Translations under genes and position numbers: made by a program
Notes under the pieces: model-generated
The model's input: only the letters and a program-made list of their open reading frames with translations
Told to the model about the DNA's origin: nothing
The model's database searches: none
Shown: positions 49,837-59,595 of the stretch, in pieces
How the letters are laid out: each line of letters opens with the position of its first letter
Numbering within the stretch: the stretch's first letter is position 1
Assembly: GCA_903632075.3 (NCBI GenBank)
Contig: CAHIKZ030005493.1
Coordinates: forward strand, 1,227,001-1,291,000
Source: Acanthosepion pharaonis
Taxonomy: Eukaryota > Mollusca > Cephalopoda > Sepiida > Sepiidae
Length of the DNA stretch: 64,000 nucleotides
Direction: 5' to 3'

Positions 49837-50335
49837 TGGCATAAAAAGACAAAATTTATATTTATCACCACTCATGATGATAATAGGTAAAAGGTAAAAC
49901 TGAAAAGCAAGCTATGAGGACTAAATCGAGGTTAATAAATATATAATTATCTGTAAAAAGAGATGAAAAATATGTATTACGGTGAAAAAAATATGGCTTA
50001 GATAGAAATTAGTTGGAGGCCAAGTACGAAATTCTTCTGTTCACACAGAGAAGGTTTCAAAGACAAACTATAAATGATCACCAAAACATTCAAGTAGTAA
50101 TTCAAACTGGAACTTTTTAAGAATTGTAAATGAGTCCACACTGAAATTAGTGGCACAATTATAGCTATTTATTAGATGTGCTGTGATGGAAGACCCGTAT
50201 AATTTTTTCAGAGGTTCAAGCCAGTTAACTAGCTTTGTTTTTCAGTCTTACCTTTTACCTATTCTCATCATGAGTGCTAATAAATAAATATAATTTTTTT
50301 CTTTTTATGGCGGTCATAAAATTTTGTGCCATTAA
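49834..50335. mobile_element. Foldback element with about 85-bp inverted arms
   Basis: The left arm 49836-49915 (GGCATAAAAAGACAAAATTT, ATATTTATCACCACTCATGA, TAATAGGTAAAAGGTAAAAC, TGAAAAGCAAGCTA) recurs as its reverse complement at 50232-50325. The inner 315 bases are non-coding. The arms contain CATGATGA...CTGAAAA(G/A)CAA, a degraded Penelope-end-like motif, so this may be an inverted Penelope derivative like those built on unit U. Confidence 0.75.
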
Positions 50336-50458
50336 TCATATACTTTACTACATTCTACATTCAACACCATCACTGGATAAGACACCAGAAGTGTTGAAAC
50401 AAAATGGCTATTTTTGTAGTGATTTTATAACATATTTATGTTATAATTTTTGAATAAA

Positions 50459-50461
<3 letters not shown>
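50336..50461 (+). other. Hammerhead-like Penelope end motif
   Basis: CACTGGATAAGACACCAGAA followed by GTGTTGAAACAAAATGGC (50371-50409): ACAC and GTGT form the stem, then TGAAAC. CTGGATAAG is two changes from CTGATGAAG. Confidence 0.4.

Positions 50462-50511
<50 letters not shown>
50462..50511. repeat. (TA)n microsatellite
   Basis: Uninterrupted TA array. Confidence 0.95.
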
Positions 50512-50514
<3 letters not shown>

Positions 50515-50569
50515 TCATTCAACTGGCTTTCACGTATTCCATTTTAAATGAATATCTAAGAAACCCAAA

Positions 50570-50915
50570 TTTCATTGGCCCTGACCTGAAATGATGACAT
50601 CAGTCCGTTTCCCGTTCGTAATGGAACTTCTCTCTGCCTTTTCTCTAAATAATTTCAGGGTAATTCTTCTAAATTCATGAATTTAACCGCCGTAAAAGAT
50701 TGACGACAAAGCCTCATCATTTTACAATTGAAATGCTTAGATCTAACTGCAACTTCTCACTAATGGATCTCTGTTCCTGCTTTTTGCTTTCCTCTCAACT
50801 TTCATCTTCTGACTGTTTTAATATTTTTCTCATTCTTTAATAATGTTTTTTTCTTATATTATTTTGCACTCAGTCACTCCCTTCATCGTAGTTGCTTTAT
50901 TCCCTTGTTCCGGGT
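50570..50915 (+). pseudogene. Jockey-like LINE 3' fragment
   Basis: Diverged plus-strand match to the last 300 bases of copy 3: GGCCCTGACCTG, NFRVILLN-like, KSSSFYN-like, CGTAAAAGATTGACGACAAA, ATGCTTAGATCTAACTGCAA, and the ending CCCTTGTTCCGGGTGAAATG at 50908, which equals the LDLGEM end of copy 3. Confidence 0.7.
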
Positions 50916-50923
50916 GAAATGAT

Positions 50924-50949
50924 TATATATATATATATATATATATATT
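50924..50949. repeat. (TA)n microsatellite
   Basis: Short TA array between the LINE end and SINE family 2. Confidence 0.9.
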
Positions 50950-51088
50950 GCCATCCACAGACAGGGTATTTCGCTGTTTCACAATTCATTAGTGTGGCAA
51001 GTCATCCGATTGCCTGAAGACGGGATCGAAACCCGAGTGATTTGGCATCAGCCAGAGATTCTGCCCCTAAGCCATTGAAAGGAAAGTG
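50950..51088 (-). mobile_element. SINE family 2, tRNA-like (minus), (TA)n-tailed
   Basis: On the minus strand: CAATGGCTTAGGGGCAGAAT (A-box region), CTCTGGCTGATGCCAAATCA, CTCGGGTTTCGATCCCGTCT (B-box GGTTTCGATCC), CAGGCAATCGGATGACTTG, then AACAGCGAAATACCCTGTCT and (TA)n. Confidence 0.75.
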
Positions 51089-51149
51089 TGTTCAGACGTA
51101 TTTATTTTCAAATAAACACGACAATAACTGGAGATCTCGATCCGTCTTA

Positions 51150-51160
51150 ACGCACGCACG

Positions 51161-51204
<44 letters not shown>

Positions 51205-51240
51205 AAATGTGTATGTATATAAATAAATATATATATATGT
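51150..51240. repeat. (CA)n and TA/TG microsatellites
   Basis: CGCACGCACGCA then CA repeats, followed by ATATATATGTGTGTG. Confidence 0.9.
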
Positions 51241-51327
51241 GTGTGCGCAATTTTTTATATATTATTTATATATTATATATGCGCAGTACATATTGGAAAG
51301 CGCTCAATATCAGTGATAGAGCGAACA

Positions 51328-51396
51328 TATTTAGTTGGATTGATATCAGTTTGTGACCCTGGATGTCACGCTATTTCAAATTCACATCAATCCAAC

Positions 51397-51402
<6 letters not shown>
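51328..51402. repeat. 17-bp inverted repeat (hairpin)
   Basis: TATTTAGTTGGATTGAT (51329-51345) and its exact reverse complement ATCAATCCAACTAAATA (51386-51402) flank 40 bases that include TCAGTTTGTGA and TCAAATTCACA, partly complementary. Confidence 0.8.

Positions 51403-51451
<49 letters not shown>
51400..51451. repeat. (TA)n microsatellite
   Basis: TA array that begins in the hairpin arm. Confidence 0.95.
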
Positions 51452-51453
<2 letters not shown>

Positions 51454-51559
51454 AAGATAACAAACCCGTTCGTATATAATCCACAACTCTGTTAATAAGA
51501 CGGATGGCCGATATTTTCGTTTCCGAAATAGGCTATTCCTCATATGAAGTGATTTTGGA

Positions 51560-51583
51560 TGTTCTTGTTTATATATATCTACA

Positions 51584-51626
<43 letters not shown>

Positions 51627-51643
51627 AATTGTGTGTATTATTA

Positions 51644-51720
<77 letters not shown>
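51560..51720. repeat. (TA)n-(TG)n / (CA)n-(TA)n near-palindromic microsatellite
   Basis: TATATATATGTGTGTG... (51590-51627) is mirrored by ACACACACACATACATATATA (51645-51718) around TAATTGTGTGTATTATTAACA. Confidence 0.9.
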
Positions 51721-52265
51721 CAGATACGCATCCACCTACATATTGTGCCGTTACCAAGTTAGGTGTCCTTATCTCTGGCGACATCTTGTCTCTCGGTAAT
51801 AAGTGGTCGTCCACTAGAGATAATCCTCGCTGTTTAACCACCAACCTGATGGGAAAATCATATAGGTTCTTAAAATTTGAGAACGCCAACTAAATCACAG
51901 ATGGTAATTGTTTAATTCGCTGCCCGAAATCGTCATGCACGCTTTACCGATTTCCACGGAGTCCAATATAGAAGATGCTTTACAGCACCATCCCAACTGT
52001 CAATCGCTTGCATAGTCGTAATTTGAGAAAGATAATACACCTGCAATTTCCATTAGATTCGCCGGCGTTCAAGTGTCTTTGCCGTGAATAAAAGTTGTTT
52101 TTCCCCTCTTAGATAAACCAGAATAGGAAGTTATTACGATTTATTCGTGGAACATGTTTGTGAAGAAACATCTCTGTCAATAAAACATAAACAAAAAACA
52201 ATTATGATTTTACATGTGATGGAAGCTTCAGACGAGTTGAAAATAGCGGTTTACACAAACTGAAA
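51721..52265. other. Unclassified, GC-richer, possibly unique sequence
   Basis: 51730-52110 is balanced in composition with no microsatellite. TCTCTGGCGACATCTTGTCTC and CACTAGAGATAATCC are partly self-complementary. No gene or repeat copy recognised. Confidence 0.35.
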
Positions 52266-52735
52266 TTGCTGATTTATTTCAACAACATATATTCTCTGTG
52301 CTATAATCCTTTCAGGGCGTGTACGATCATGGCTATCCACAACTTCCTATCGTTTGTAGCTCTTAGTATGTTGTCTTTTCGCTATCCCTCCCAATCTCTG
52401 TTCTGTCATCCATTTTGCCAAGCTCATTTAGAAGGTTATACTCTGTTTTCCTCTGTTTATCTTGCCTTAAGTATGTCCTGTGAGTGTCAAATTCTCCAGT
52501 TGTTCTTTCCTCTTTATATGTTCAAAAAAATTTCTATTTTTGTTATTAAGCATAAGCTTAGAAAACAAAAAGAGAAGAAATCATTTTGCTTTCAATTTTT
52601 CTTAAAACTTCCACGTTGCTCACATGTTCTGTCCATAGTATTCTCAGCATCCTTCTGTAGAAACACATTTATTTTGCTGCCATACAGAGGGAACCTTATG
52701 TCAGAGTTAGTACCTTTTTTATTTTGAATTAATTT
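52266..52735 (-). pseudogene. RTE-like LINE RT C-terminus
   Basis: On the minus strand from about 52715: FPLYGSKINVFLQKDAENTM, DRTCEQRGSFKKN, a gap, NWRI-HSQDIL, and at 52310-52370 the end (LRATNDRKLWIAMIVHALKG-like). Same family and order as 21985-22405 but more diverged. Confidence 0.72.
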
Positions 52736-53105
52736 TATTTTCTAATTCTTAACAAGTTGCTTAACTTTTGGAAGGAACCTTTCTCCATTCCAGTTCACCT
52801 TTGCATTTTTGTATCACATGTTCCATTCTCTTTGTTCAATTCTCAGATAATTAAAATTTCGTAATTGTTTGATTTTGGTCTGTCCAATTCATCTTGGGAT
52901 ATTCGCATATCTTACAACGATACATTCTGTCTTATTACAGTTATTCTTTTTCTCACACTTGCCTTTACTAACGACTCTATATAATACTGTTCAAATACTA
53001 AGGGAAAACAATAAAAAAGAACTATCAACTATAAGAAAACGAAATGTATCGTTGCCAACAAAAGAAAATATCAAAAGCTGACCAACCAACTGAAGATGTC
53101 AACAT
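52736..53105. other. No recognised feature
   Basis: Non-coding; probably includes more diverged RTE sequence near 52770-52900. Confidence 0.35.
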
Positions 53106-53580
53106 CAAAAAAGTTTGATTTGGTTTGGTTTATTTTGTTTTACGGCATATCAACCACAATGGGTTATTTAATGCCGGCAACATTTTTAGGATACATTCGT
53201 ATGAATAAAATATGTATTCTTTGGTTTAGATTTTTTTGGTTTATTTTGTTTAACGGCATATCAACCTCAATGGGTTATTTAATGCCGACAACATTTTTTA
53301 TTGCTGGTAATATTTTGTTTTGTCAAAAATCTGTTTCTGGTAATATTTTTCCTTCAAAATTGTATTGCTGGTAATAATTTTTTTCAAAAAAACTATTGTT
53401 GGTAATAGTTAACTATTTTCCCATAGCTGGGACCCTAACAGGTGCTAACACTCTGGGTCAGGGTAGACCTGGGAACACCAGCAATTAAGAGATGGTTCCA
53501 CGCTCCTCGAAACCTCTTAATCAGAGGCATTGCTGCTGGATGTAGTTTATCGTCTTACCGAGGACGACAGCATCAAAAAA
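53106..53580 (-). repeat. Dispersed repeat R2 (minus) with duplicated end
   Basis: GGTTTATTTTGTTTTACGGC, ATATCAACC(A/T)CAATGGGT, TATTTAATGCCG occurs twice (53126-53192 and 53237-53300). The internal GCTGGTAATATTTT units and the CATAGCTGGGACCCTAACAG to CGTCTTACCGAGGACG end follow. Confidence 0.75.
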
Positions 53581-53689
53581 GTTCAGAAATTTTATTTTAT
53601 TTTATTCGACTTCATTGCAAGCAAGGCGGTAAAACGACAGAGACACAAGGGCTTCCTGGGCGTGGGTTAGGGTTAGAAACAGAAATATT

Positions 53690-54185
53690 GCTAAGGAGCG
53701 AGAACAAAAGAAGAAAAATCAGGAAGACAGCAGATAGCGATTGACATTGCATTTAATGTTTTGTAGATTAAAGATGGCTGGAAAGCATGGAACCGGAAGG
53801 GAATTTCACAAGCGAGAAGCGTGAGAAAAGAAACTGTTAGCATAGAACTTACGGTTGCCTCTAGCCAATTCAAGTGTAAATTGATGAGACCTCGTCGCCA
53901 GACATGTAAGCAGCGCGCGTAAATTCAAATGGTCTGGACACCATAAAGAAGAGAACGTCAGAATAATTAACATTAAAGTAATTATAGAAAAGCCACAAGA
54001 GGAGACCTGACGAAGGTGGGAAAGTAATGCCAGATCCAGGCCAATAATATTGCTGATTCTTTTTTGGATTTTACCAAGGAGCACAAGACAAAATAGCGGC
54101 AGCACCTGACCATATGTGCCAGTAATATTCGAAGTATGGAAGAATAGTGAACATAGATTCTGGACATTCTTGGAATAGAAAAACA
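53690..54185 (-). pseudogene. Jockey-like LINE 3' fragment
   Basis: Minus-strand readings: LVLLGKIQKRISNIIGLDLA, LTCLATRSHQFTLELARGNR, KFYANSFFSHASRL, then FRFHAFQPSLIYK. This is the RT tail of the jockey-like family, truncated at its 5' side where an RTE strip (QKLSKVLRN) begins. Confidence 0.8.
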
Positions 54186-54264
54186 TGCCTTCCAAAAGCT
54201 AAGCAAAGTATTAAGAAACAAGAAGAAGAAGAAGAAGAAGAAGAAGAAGAAGAAGAAGAAGATT
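54186..54264 (+). repeat. RTE strip followed by (GAA)n
   Basis: CTTCCAAAAGCTAAGCAAAG TATTAAGAAAC encodes FQKLSKVLRN, the RTE-like RT. It is followed directly by about 14 GAA units. Confidence 0.75.
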
Positions 54265-54339
54265 AGAGAAGTAAACAGAAGAAAAAGGAAAGAAGAAGAA
54301 AAAAAAAGAACCTCATATTTGCAACATAAAGTTCAAATT

Positions 54340-54430
54340 GTGAAATCGTCTATGTGCCATGTCTTTTCCCGACGTATACGATTATGCCTCTCCACAACTT
54401 CAAGTCCTTTGTCCCTATGAATTATAATGT
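54340..54430 (-). pseudogene. RTE-like LINE 3' tail (minus)
   Basis: GTGCCATGTCTTTTCCCGAC, GTATACGATTATGCCTCTCC, ACAACTT is the complement of the ...KLWRGIIVYVGKRHGT end. It abuts the plus-strand (GAA)n. Confidence 0.65.
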
Positions 54431-54489
54431 AATATTTGCCAGCTTAAATAAGTTTTTGGCCTTCTACATTCCTCTTTAATGTACCTACT

Positions 54490-54835
54490 ATTTTCAGGAG
54501 GTGTGTGATCACAGTTCTCCACAACTTCCTGTATTTTTCTCCCTGTATTATATTTTAACATTTGCCAAGATAAACTTATTTTTATCTATATTCTTCTTCG
54601 TTTTTGTCTGCAGAGGCATGACATTAAAAGAAAATTCATAAAATTATTTGGTAAGCATAAACTGGGTTCTCTGAAGACTGGATTTCAACTTGTCTTAGAG
54701 AAGACCTACTCTGTATACAAAACCCATGAGAAGGCAACTGGAAATCGCACCACTGTCTACCCCAGGAACTAACAGAAGTTCATGAAAAAAAAGAAAATGA
54801 AACTGTGGAGAGCCATGATCGGAAATATGGCATAC
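54490..54835. pseudogene. Two further short RTE-like 3' tails
   Basis: Minus: GGTGTGTGATCACAGTTCTC CACAACTTCCTG (54498-54530). Plus: AAACTGTGGAGAGCCATGAT CGG (54796-54820). Both match the KLWRAMIA segment. Confidence 0.55.
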
Positions 54836-55087
54836 AAAAAGATATTGATTTTTTTTTTACTCAAACCAATAAGTTGTAAGAGTAACCTTAGAACTTCTAT
54901 GATGTCTCTAATTTTTGGTCGAATTCAGAAGGGGTCACTTTTTCATGTTGTTTCGACCTGTTTATTTATTTATTTATTTTTTTTAAAGATAACAAAACGT
55001 CTGGTGATAAAGTTAGATAGAGAGCATTCTTGGAAGAAGAGAAAAAATTTAAAAAGAACTGTGTACACTAGCAATGCGGAAAATTAT
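54836..55087. other. No recognised feature
   Basis: Non-coding with (TTTA)n near 54958-54975. Confidence 0.35.
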
Positions 55088-55089
55088 TA

Positions 55090-55670
55090 CCATATTCTCC
55101 GGATTACAAGATGACGCGGCTTGGAAGACGCAGCCTAATATTGGAAAGAAATTTCTAAGAAAAAAAAAGCCATTTTCATACAACAACACATTCATCAAGC
55201 GTCTCTCGCATACTGGGGTCACGTATAGTTTATACTAATCGCTCGTCCGATTTTGGTTGTATGACAGTGATATACCTGTCAAGAAGAGAAAGGCTCCCGC
55301 CGCTGCTAGTAAACAGAGCATGTAAAGTTTGTGGCTCAGCTTCAGGAAGGTTTATAGTCTTGGAAATACTTGTAACAGCTAAGTACTGAGGTTACATTTT
55401 ATAAAAGGCTGAAATAGAGAGATATCTAGCATTATAGTGTAATGACACAAAATACAAATCCACGTCCCTATCAGTCAAGCCAATTAGGTGACCATCCAAG
55501 CAAAGCAAAAAATAGCGTATGTTGTATTAAAAAGCATAACTTAATTGCGACCCAGATCTATAAATAATTGATGCCTGGTTGTTACCTTATATTCGTCTTG
55601 GAAGACGCACTCGTATTTTTAGGGTATTTTTAGAAAAAAAGAAGCGCGTTTTGTAAGCCGGAATATACGG
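55090..55670. mobile_element. Pogo/Tigger-type MITE with TA target-site duplication
   Basis: Ends are CCATATTCTCCGGATTACAA (55090-55109) and TTGTAAGCCGGAATATACGG (55651-55670), which are inverted repeats. Each is flanked by TA (55088-55089 and 55671-55672). Both ends continue with GACGC(G/A)-type words (GATGACGCGGCTTGGAAGAC and GTCTTGGAAGACGCACTCGT). Such ends occur on pogo/Tigger-like Tc1/mariner elements. No transposase is encoded, so it needs one in trans. Confidence 0.8.
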
Positions 55671-55672
55671 TA

Positions 55673-56205
55673 ATTCCAGTATGGATGTTATGTGTAGATT
55701 TCTTTGATCAGAAATTAAAGAACTGAAGGTAGAGTCGACACATAGAATATGAAATCGTCTGTCATCTGAGAAAATATAATCATATTTACTATTGTTTTTA
55801 TTCCGTTTTGCAGTCTCGTTGAGCACGGCTTTAAATGCGAAGAAACCCCTTCTTTATACACTTTGTACACTTGCAGAAGGTGGAAGAACTAATCGGCTGA
55901 AATATTATGGCAGCAATACAAAATGTCAATAGCCGGATATCGTTGTCGTCCTCGGCATCCGTCCGTCTCGAGAGACGATGGAGTAGCGTGGTGCACTACG
56001 AACCTGGGGGGATATATAGAGAACTAGGGCTGCCCGGAGAGTTCCCCCTATCGGCCTTGGTAGCAGTGTCCAAAGGAGAGGATAAACCAATACAGTTTGG
56101 TACCAGCGCGGCTGCAAGAGTTGCCGGAAGGTAGCACAAAGTGCCGTCCATCCGCCTTAGGGGCTCCGCTCCGGATTTGAAATCAGAGTTGTCCTTCTCC
56201 TAGAG
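55673..56205. other. Unclassified GC-richer repeat-like segment
   Basis: 55900-56190 is GC-rich, with TCCGTCTCGAGAGACGATGG, a partly palindromic word I associate with molluscan repeats. The plus frame 55907-56134 (75 codons) has no recognised domain. Confidence 0.4.
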
Positions 56206-56400
56206 CAGTTGCCATCCAAGGTTATAGAACCCAGTCTGTCCTGCTATTTGCCCATAGATGGAGGGAGAAAAACAGGATTCACATCTTTCCCAAGGGTATT
56301 AGCACGTAGTGAATGTAATGGATTCGACTGGAATTCGAATTCGGCTCTCCGATTCCTCAATCCAAGCCGCTATCTATTACTCCACCGTGTCTCCTCAGCA
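56206..56400 (-). mobile_element. Composite SINE, tRNA-like and tail modules (minus)
   Basis: On the minus strand: GGTGGAGTAATAGATAGCGG, CTTGGATTGAGGAATCGGAG, B-box-like AGCCGAATTCGAATTCCAGT, then ACGTGCTAATACCCTTGGGA, AAGATGTGAATCCTG, CCATCTATGGGCAAATAGCA. This matches the part of 30290-30668 that follows the 5S head. Confidence 0.65.
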
Positions 56401-56590
<190 letters not shown>

Positions 56591-56940
56591 TAGAATATTC
56601 CCAGAATGTCTAAACACCGTGCATGCTGGTGTCACATTTATTTCTGTGAGCTGTGTACAGGCGTTGAAATTGCCTCAATAGCTTACCGTCGTAATAAACT
56701 CTGTGCCCGATGCAGGTGGTATTAGTCTAGTGACAGAGTCAAACAACGGACAGGCTCAGCAATGAACTGATTTTTCGAAGATCATTTATTTGTCAGGAAA
56801 GAATATTGCTTCGTACAAAACTTGTTTCTGCTCGAAGATGAAAATATTGGGAAGAAACACTGGAAATGAACGCGCAAAAATCCTCCTCGCATAGAATAAC
56901 CTTCTACTCTACTCATTACAAGTCTTCCGGCCACATCATC
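56591..56940. other. No recognised feature
   Basis: Balanced composition; no gene recognised. Confidence 0.35.
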
Positions 56941-56944
56941 TTGA

Positions 56945-57105
56945 AACATCTGTTCGTGTACGATGACCGAATTTAAGCAACGCCGAGTATGATCATTATC
57001 TAGATGGGTAACTGCCTGCGAATACCATGTGCTGCAAGCTTGGAGGTGTGCGTGGTTTAACTGCCCAGAAATGAGATCGGAGAGCCGATTTCTAATTCCA
57101 CTTAG
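56945..57105 (+). mobile_element. 5S-rRNA-derived SINE head (plus), most complete 5S part
   Basis: GTTCGTGTACGATGACCGAA, TTTAAGCAACGCCGAGTATG, ATCATTATCTAGATGGGTAA, CTGCCTGCGAATACCATGTG, CTGCAAG follows 5S rRNA from about its position 35 to the 3' end, including the internal promoter (AAGCAACGCCGAG and GATGGGTAACTGCC). A tRNA-like module follows (TTGGAGGTGTGCGTGGTTTA ... CCGATTTCTAATTCCACTTA). It is too diverged to be a functional 5S gene. The matching tail lies at 57715-57860, displaced by the duplication between. Confidence 0.75.
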
Positions 57106-57117
57106 GTTCGTTTTTAT

Positions 57118-57342
57118 ATATCGTACCTATGAACAGTAATGAGTATGTCCCAATCCTCATAAATACGTTGAACACTATTATAAGTGGGGGTAAAATTCTG
57201 CATAAGTAGTGCACCACTAGCAGTGGTTTACGTACTTCACACCGCTGGCGAGTATTGTATTTAGTTCATATTATAAAGATTATCATTTCATTTCCAAACT
57301 CAGTTTTGGTTATTCCCCATCCAGTATCACTTTCTAGGTTTC

Positions 57343-57400
<58 letters not shown>

Positions 57401-57427
57401 TGAACAGATAGATAGATTTAGTATATG

Positions 57428-57477
<50 letters not shown>

Positions 57478-57712
57478 TGAATAGACTGTGTTAGTGTTAT
57501 ATACCATACCTATGAACACTAATGAATATGTCTCAATTCTCATAAATACGTTGGACACTACTGTAAGTGGGGGTAATATGCTGTCTAAGTAGTCCACCAC
57601 TAGCAGTGGTTTACCTACTTCACACCGCTGGCGAGTAATTTATTTAAAGATTACCATTTCATTTCCAATCTCCATTTTGCTTATTCTTTATTCAGTAACC
57701 CTTTCTAGGTTA
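57118..57712. repeat. Tandem duplication of about 215 bp around two GATA arrays
   Basis: Copy 1 is 57118-57340 and copy 2 is 57499-57712. They share CCTATGAACA(G/C)TAATGA(G/A)TATG, CTCATAAATACGTTG, the palindrome ACCACTAGCAGTGGT, ACTTCACACCGCTGGCGAGT and CTTTCTAGGTT. GATA arrays at 57345-57412 and 57429-57478 lie between. The duplication splits the 5S-derived SINE from its tail. Confidence 0.88.
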
Positions 57713-57860
57713 TAACAGTTCGTTATATTCACTCAAGCACTAATATCCTCGGGAAAGGGATGGATTAACTCCTTTTCCCCAAGCTATGCGTTATTTACAT
57801 GATGTTGTATCATTAAATCTGTATTATCTCCAGACGTAGAATATTTCTGGCTTTAAATCA
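57713..57860 (+). mobile_element. Composite SINE tail module (plus)
   Basis: TATTCACTCAAGCACTAATA, TCCTCGGGAAAGGGATGGAT, ATTATCTCCAGACGTAGAAT, TTCTGGCTTTAAATCA matches the tail of the 30290-30668 copy. Confidence 0.65.
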
Positions 57861-58350
57861 CCGTAAAATAACAAATCTACCAGTCTACTCATTAAAGCAT
57901 TTGCAGTATCTCAATATTGCTTGATACACAGGCTTTAGTCTAACTTTTACATTTCGTCGATCGTCAGAAAATTGGAAGAAATTAAAAACTGGTTTAGTCA
58001 ATTTAATGCAGTTTTTGAATCCCCAGAGAAATTACTTTCATTGAAAGTACGGAAATAATAAATTAAATATACGACACTGGTGAAATACCGGAGGATCTTA
58101 GTAGATCAGTCTTTTTTCCTCTGCCTAAGTAGCCAGGTGTAAATGAATATCATTTTTTTTAGAGAAAAAATATAATTGGAAAATAAACTCAATAAAATCT
58201 GCTGATGAGTAAACAAAACAAAAGTCCAGATTCAGTTGCAAAAAAAAAAGGTAAGTAAAGTATTTTACTTTTATACAGAATGAAGTGATGATGAAAAACG
58301 ACAAAAAAAAATAACAACGGCATTCTATACGTCGGCACAAGACAAGAACA
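57861..58350. other. No recognised feature
   Basis: AT-rich non-coding sequence. Confidence 0.35.
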
Positions 58351-58354
58351 CATG

Positions 58355-58505
58355 ACACAGTGGATAAAGACGTTGGTTTGATCCAGTGACAAGATCCAAA
58401 GAGTGTGAGTTCAATACCCAGTCAAGTCAGTGGAGAGCTTTCAGAGGGAAATTAACAGGAGATAACTGACATCCATTAAACATGGCACGTAGAACTAGAA
58501 CAGTC
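58355..58505 (+). mobile_element. SINE-like Penelope derivative: tRNA head and body B, U missing
   Basis: CACATGACACAGTGGATAAA (A-box region), GACGTTGGTTTGATCCAGTG, B-box-like GAGTTCAATACCCAGTC, then body B (CTTTCAGAGGGAAATTAACA, GGAGATAACTGACATCC, CATGGCACGTAGAACTAGAA). It ends at CAGTCTACTCC, where a pyrimidine minisatellite begins. Unit U has been lost or replaced. Confidence 0.75.
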
Positions 58506-59400
58506 TACTCCTTTTTATTCTCACTTTTCCCTCCTATTTAGTCTCTCTATTTATTCCCTGCTTTTCTCTCCTTTTTACTCTCACTTTTCCCTCCATTTTA
58601 GTCTCTCTTTTTATTCCGTTTTCCCAATTTTTAAGCTCTAAAAAAAGAGTAAAAAGAGAGAAAAGTGGGAATAAAAATTCCCACTTTTCTCTCTTTTTAC
58701 TCTTTTTTTATTCCCTCTTTTTCTCACCTTTTTATTCCCAGTTTTCACTCGTTTTTAGACTCTCTTTTTATCACATTTTCATCTCTTCTTTTTTATTCCC
58801 ACTTTTCTCTCCTTTTTAGTCTCTCTTTTTAGTCCCTCTTTTTCTCTCCTTTTTAGTCTCTCTTTTTCCTCCTATTTAGTCTCCCTTTTAATCCCTCTTT
58901 TCACAATTTTTAGTCTCTGTTTTTATTCCCACTTTTCTCTCTTTTTTCTCATTTTTATTCCCACTTTTCCCTCCTCTTTGGCCTTTTTTTCCCTCCTTTT
59001 CTCTCCATTTATTCCGATTTTCCCTCCCTTTTATTCTCTCTTCTTATTCCCTCATTACCCCATTTTTAGTCTCACTTTTTATTCTCAATTTTCCCTCCTT
59101 TTTAGTCTCTGTTTTTATTCCCTGTTTTCCCCATTTTTAGTCTCTCTTTTTATTCACACTTTTATCTCCCCTGCAGTCTCTCTTTGTATTCCCTCTTTTT
59201 CTCTCCTTTTTATTCCCACTTTTCCATCTTTTTCGTCTCTCTTTTTAGTCCCACTTATTCTCTCGTTTTTATTCCCTTTTTTCCCTACTTTTAATCTCTT
59301 TTTTCATTCTATTGTAAACACTCTTTTTATTTTCAATTTTTCTTTCTTTTATTTCTTTCTCTTTTATTTTCTCATTTTAATTTCTAATTTTCTTTTTTGC
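58506..59400. repeat. Pyrimidine minisatellite (CTCTCCTTTTTAGTCTCTCT units)
   Basis: Irregular 35-40 base units built from CTCTCCTTTTTAGTCTCTCT, TTTTATTCCCACTTTT and variants. One internal inversion produces the palindrome at 58640-58709. Phe/Leu/Ser-rich frames are artefacts. Confidence 0.9.
58640..58709. repeat. 70-bp perfect palindrome inside the minisatellite
   Basis: The arms 58640-58671 and 58678-58709 are exact 32-base reverse complements (core GAGAGAAAAGTGGGAA / TTCCCACTTTTCTCTC), with the 6-base loop TAAAAA. Confidence 0.95.
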
Positions 59401-59595
59401 ACATCATTTATCGATATCATCAAAAAATGCAGCGATTTAATTTATTTATAATTTTATTCATTCACTTATTTTAATTAATTTTACTTATATTAAAACATTT
59501 ATATTGCTGTGAATTTCAGTATCTCGAGATTATCATTTTCCCGTCGCTCGAAGTGTCCATTCCATAGACTCTTTGTGCGGCGTAAAGAAGTGCTA

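Noticed and set aside
56945..57040. Functional 5S rRNA gene
   Set aside because: The 5' third is missing and many conserved positions differ. It is followed by a SINE-like module rather than a T-run terminator.
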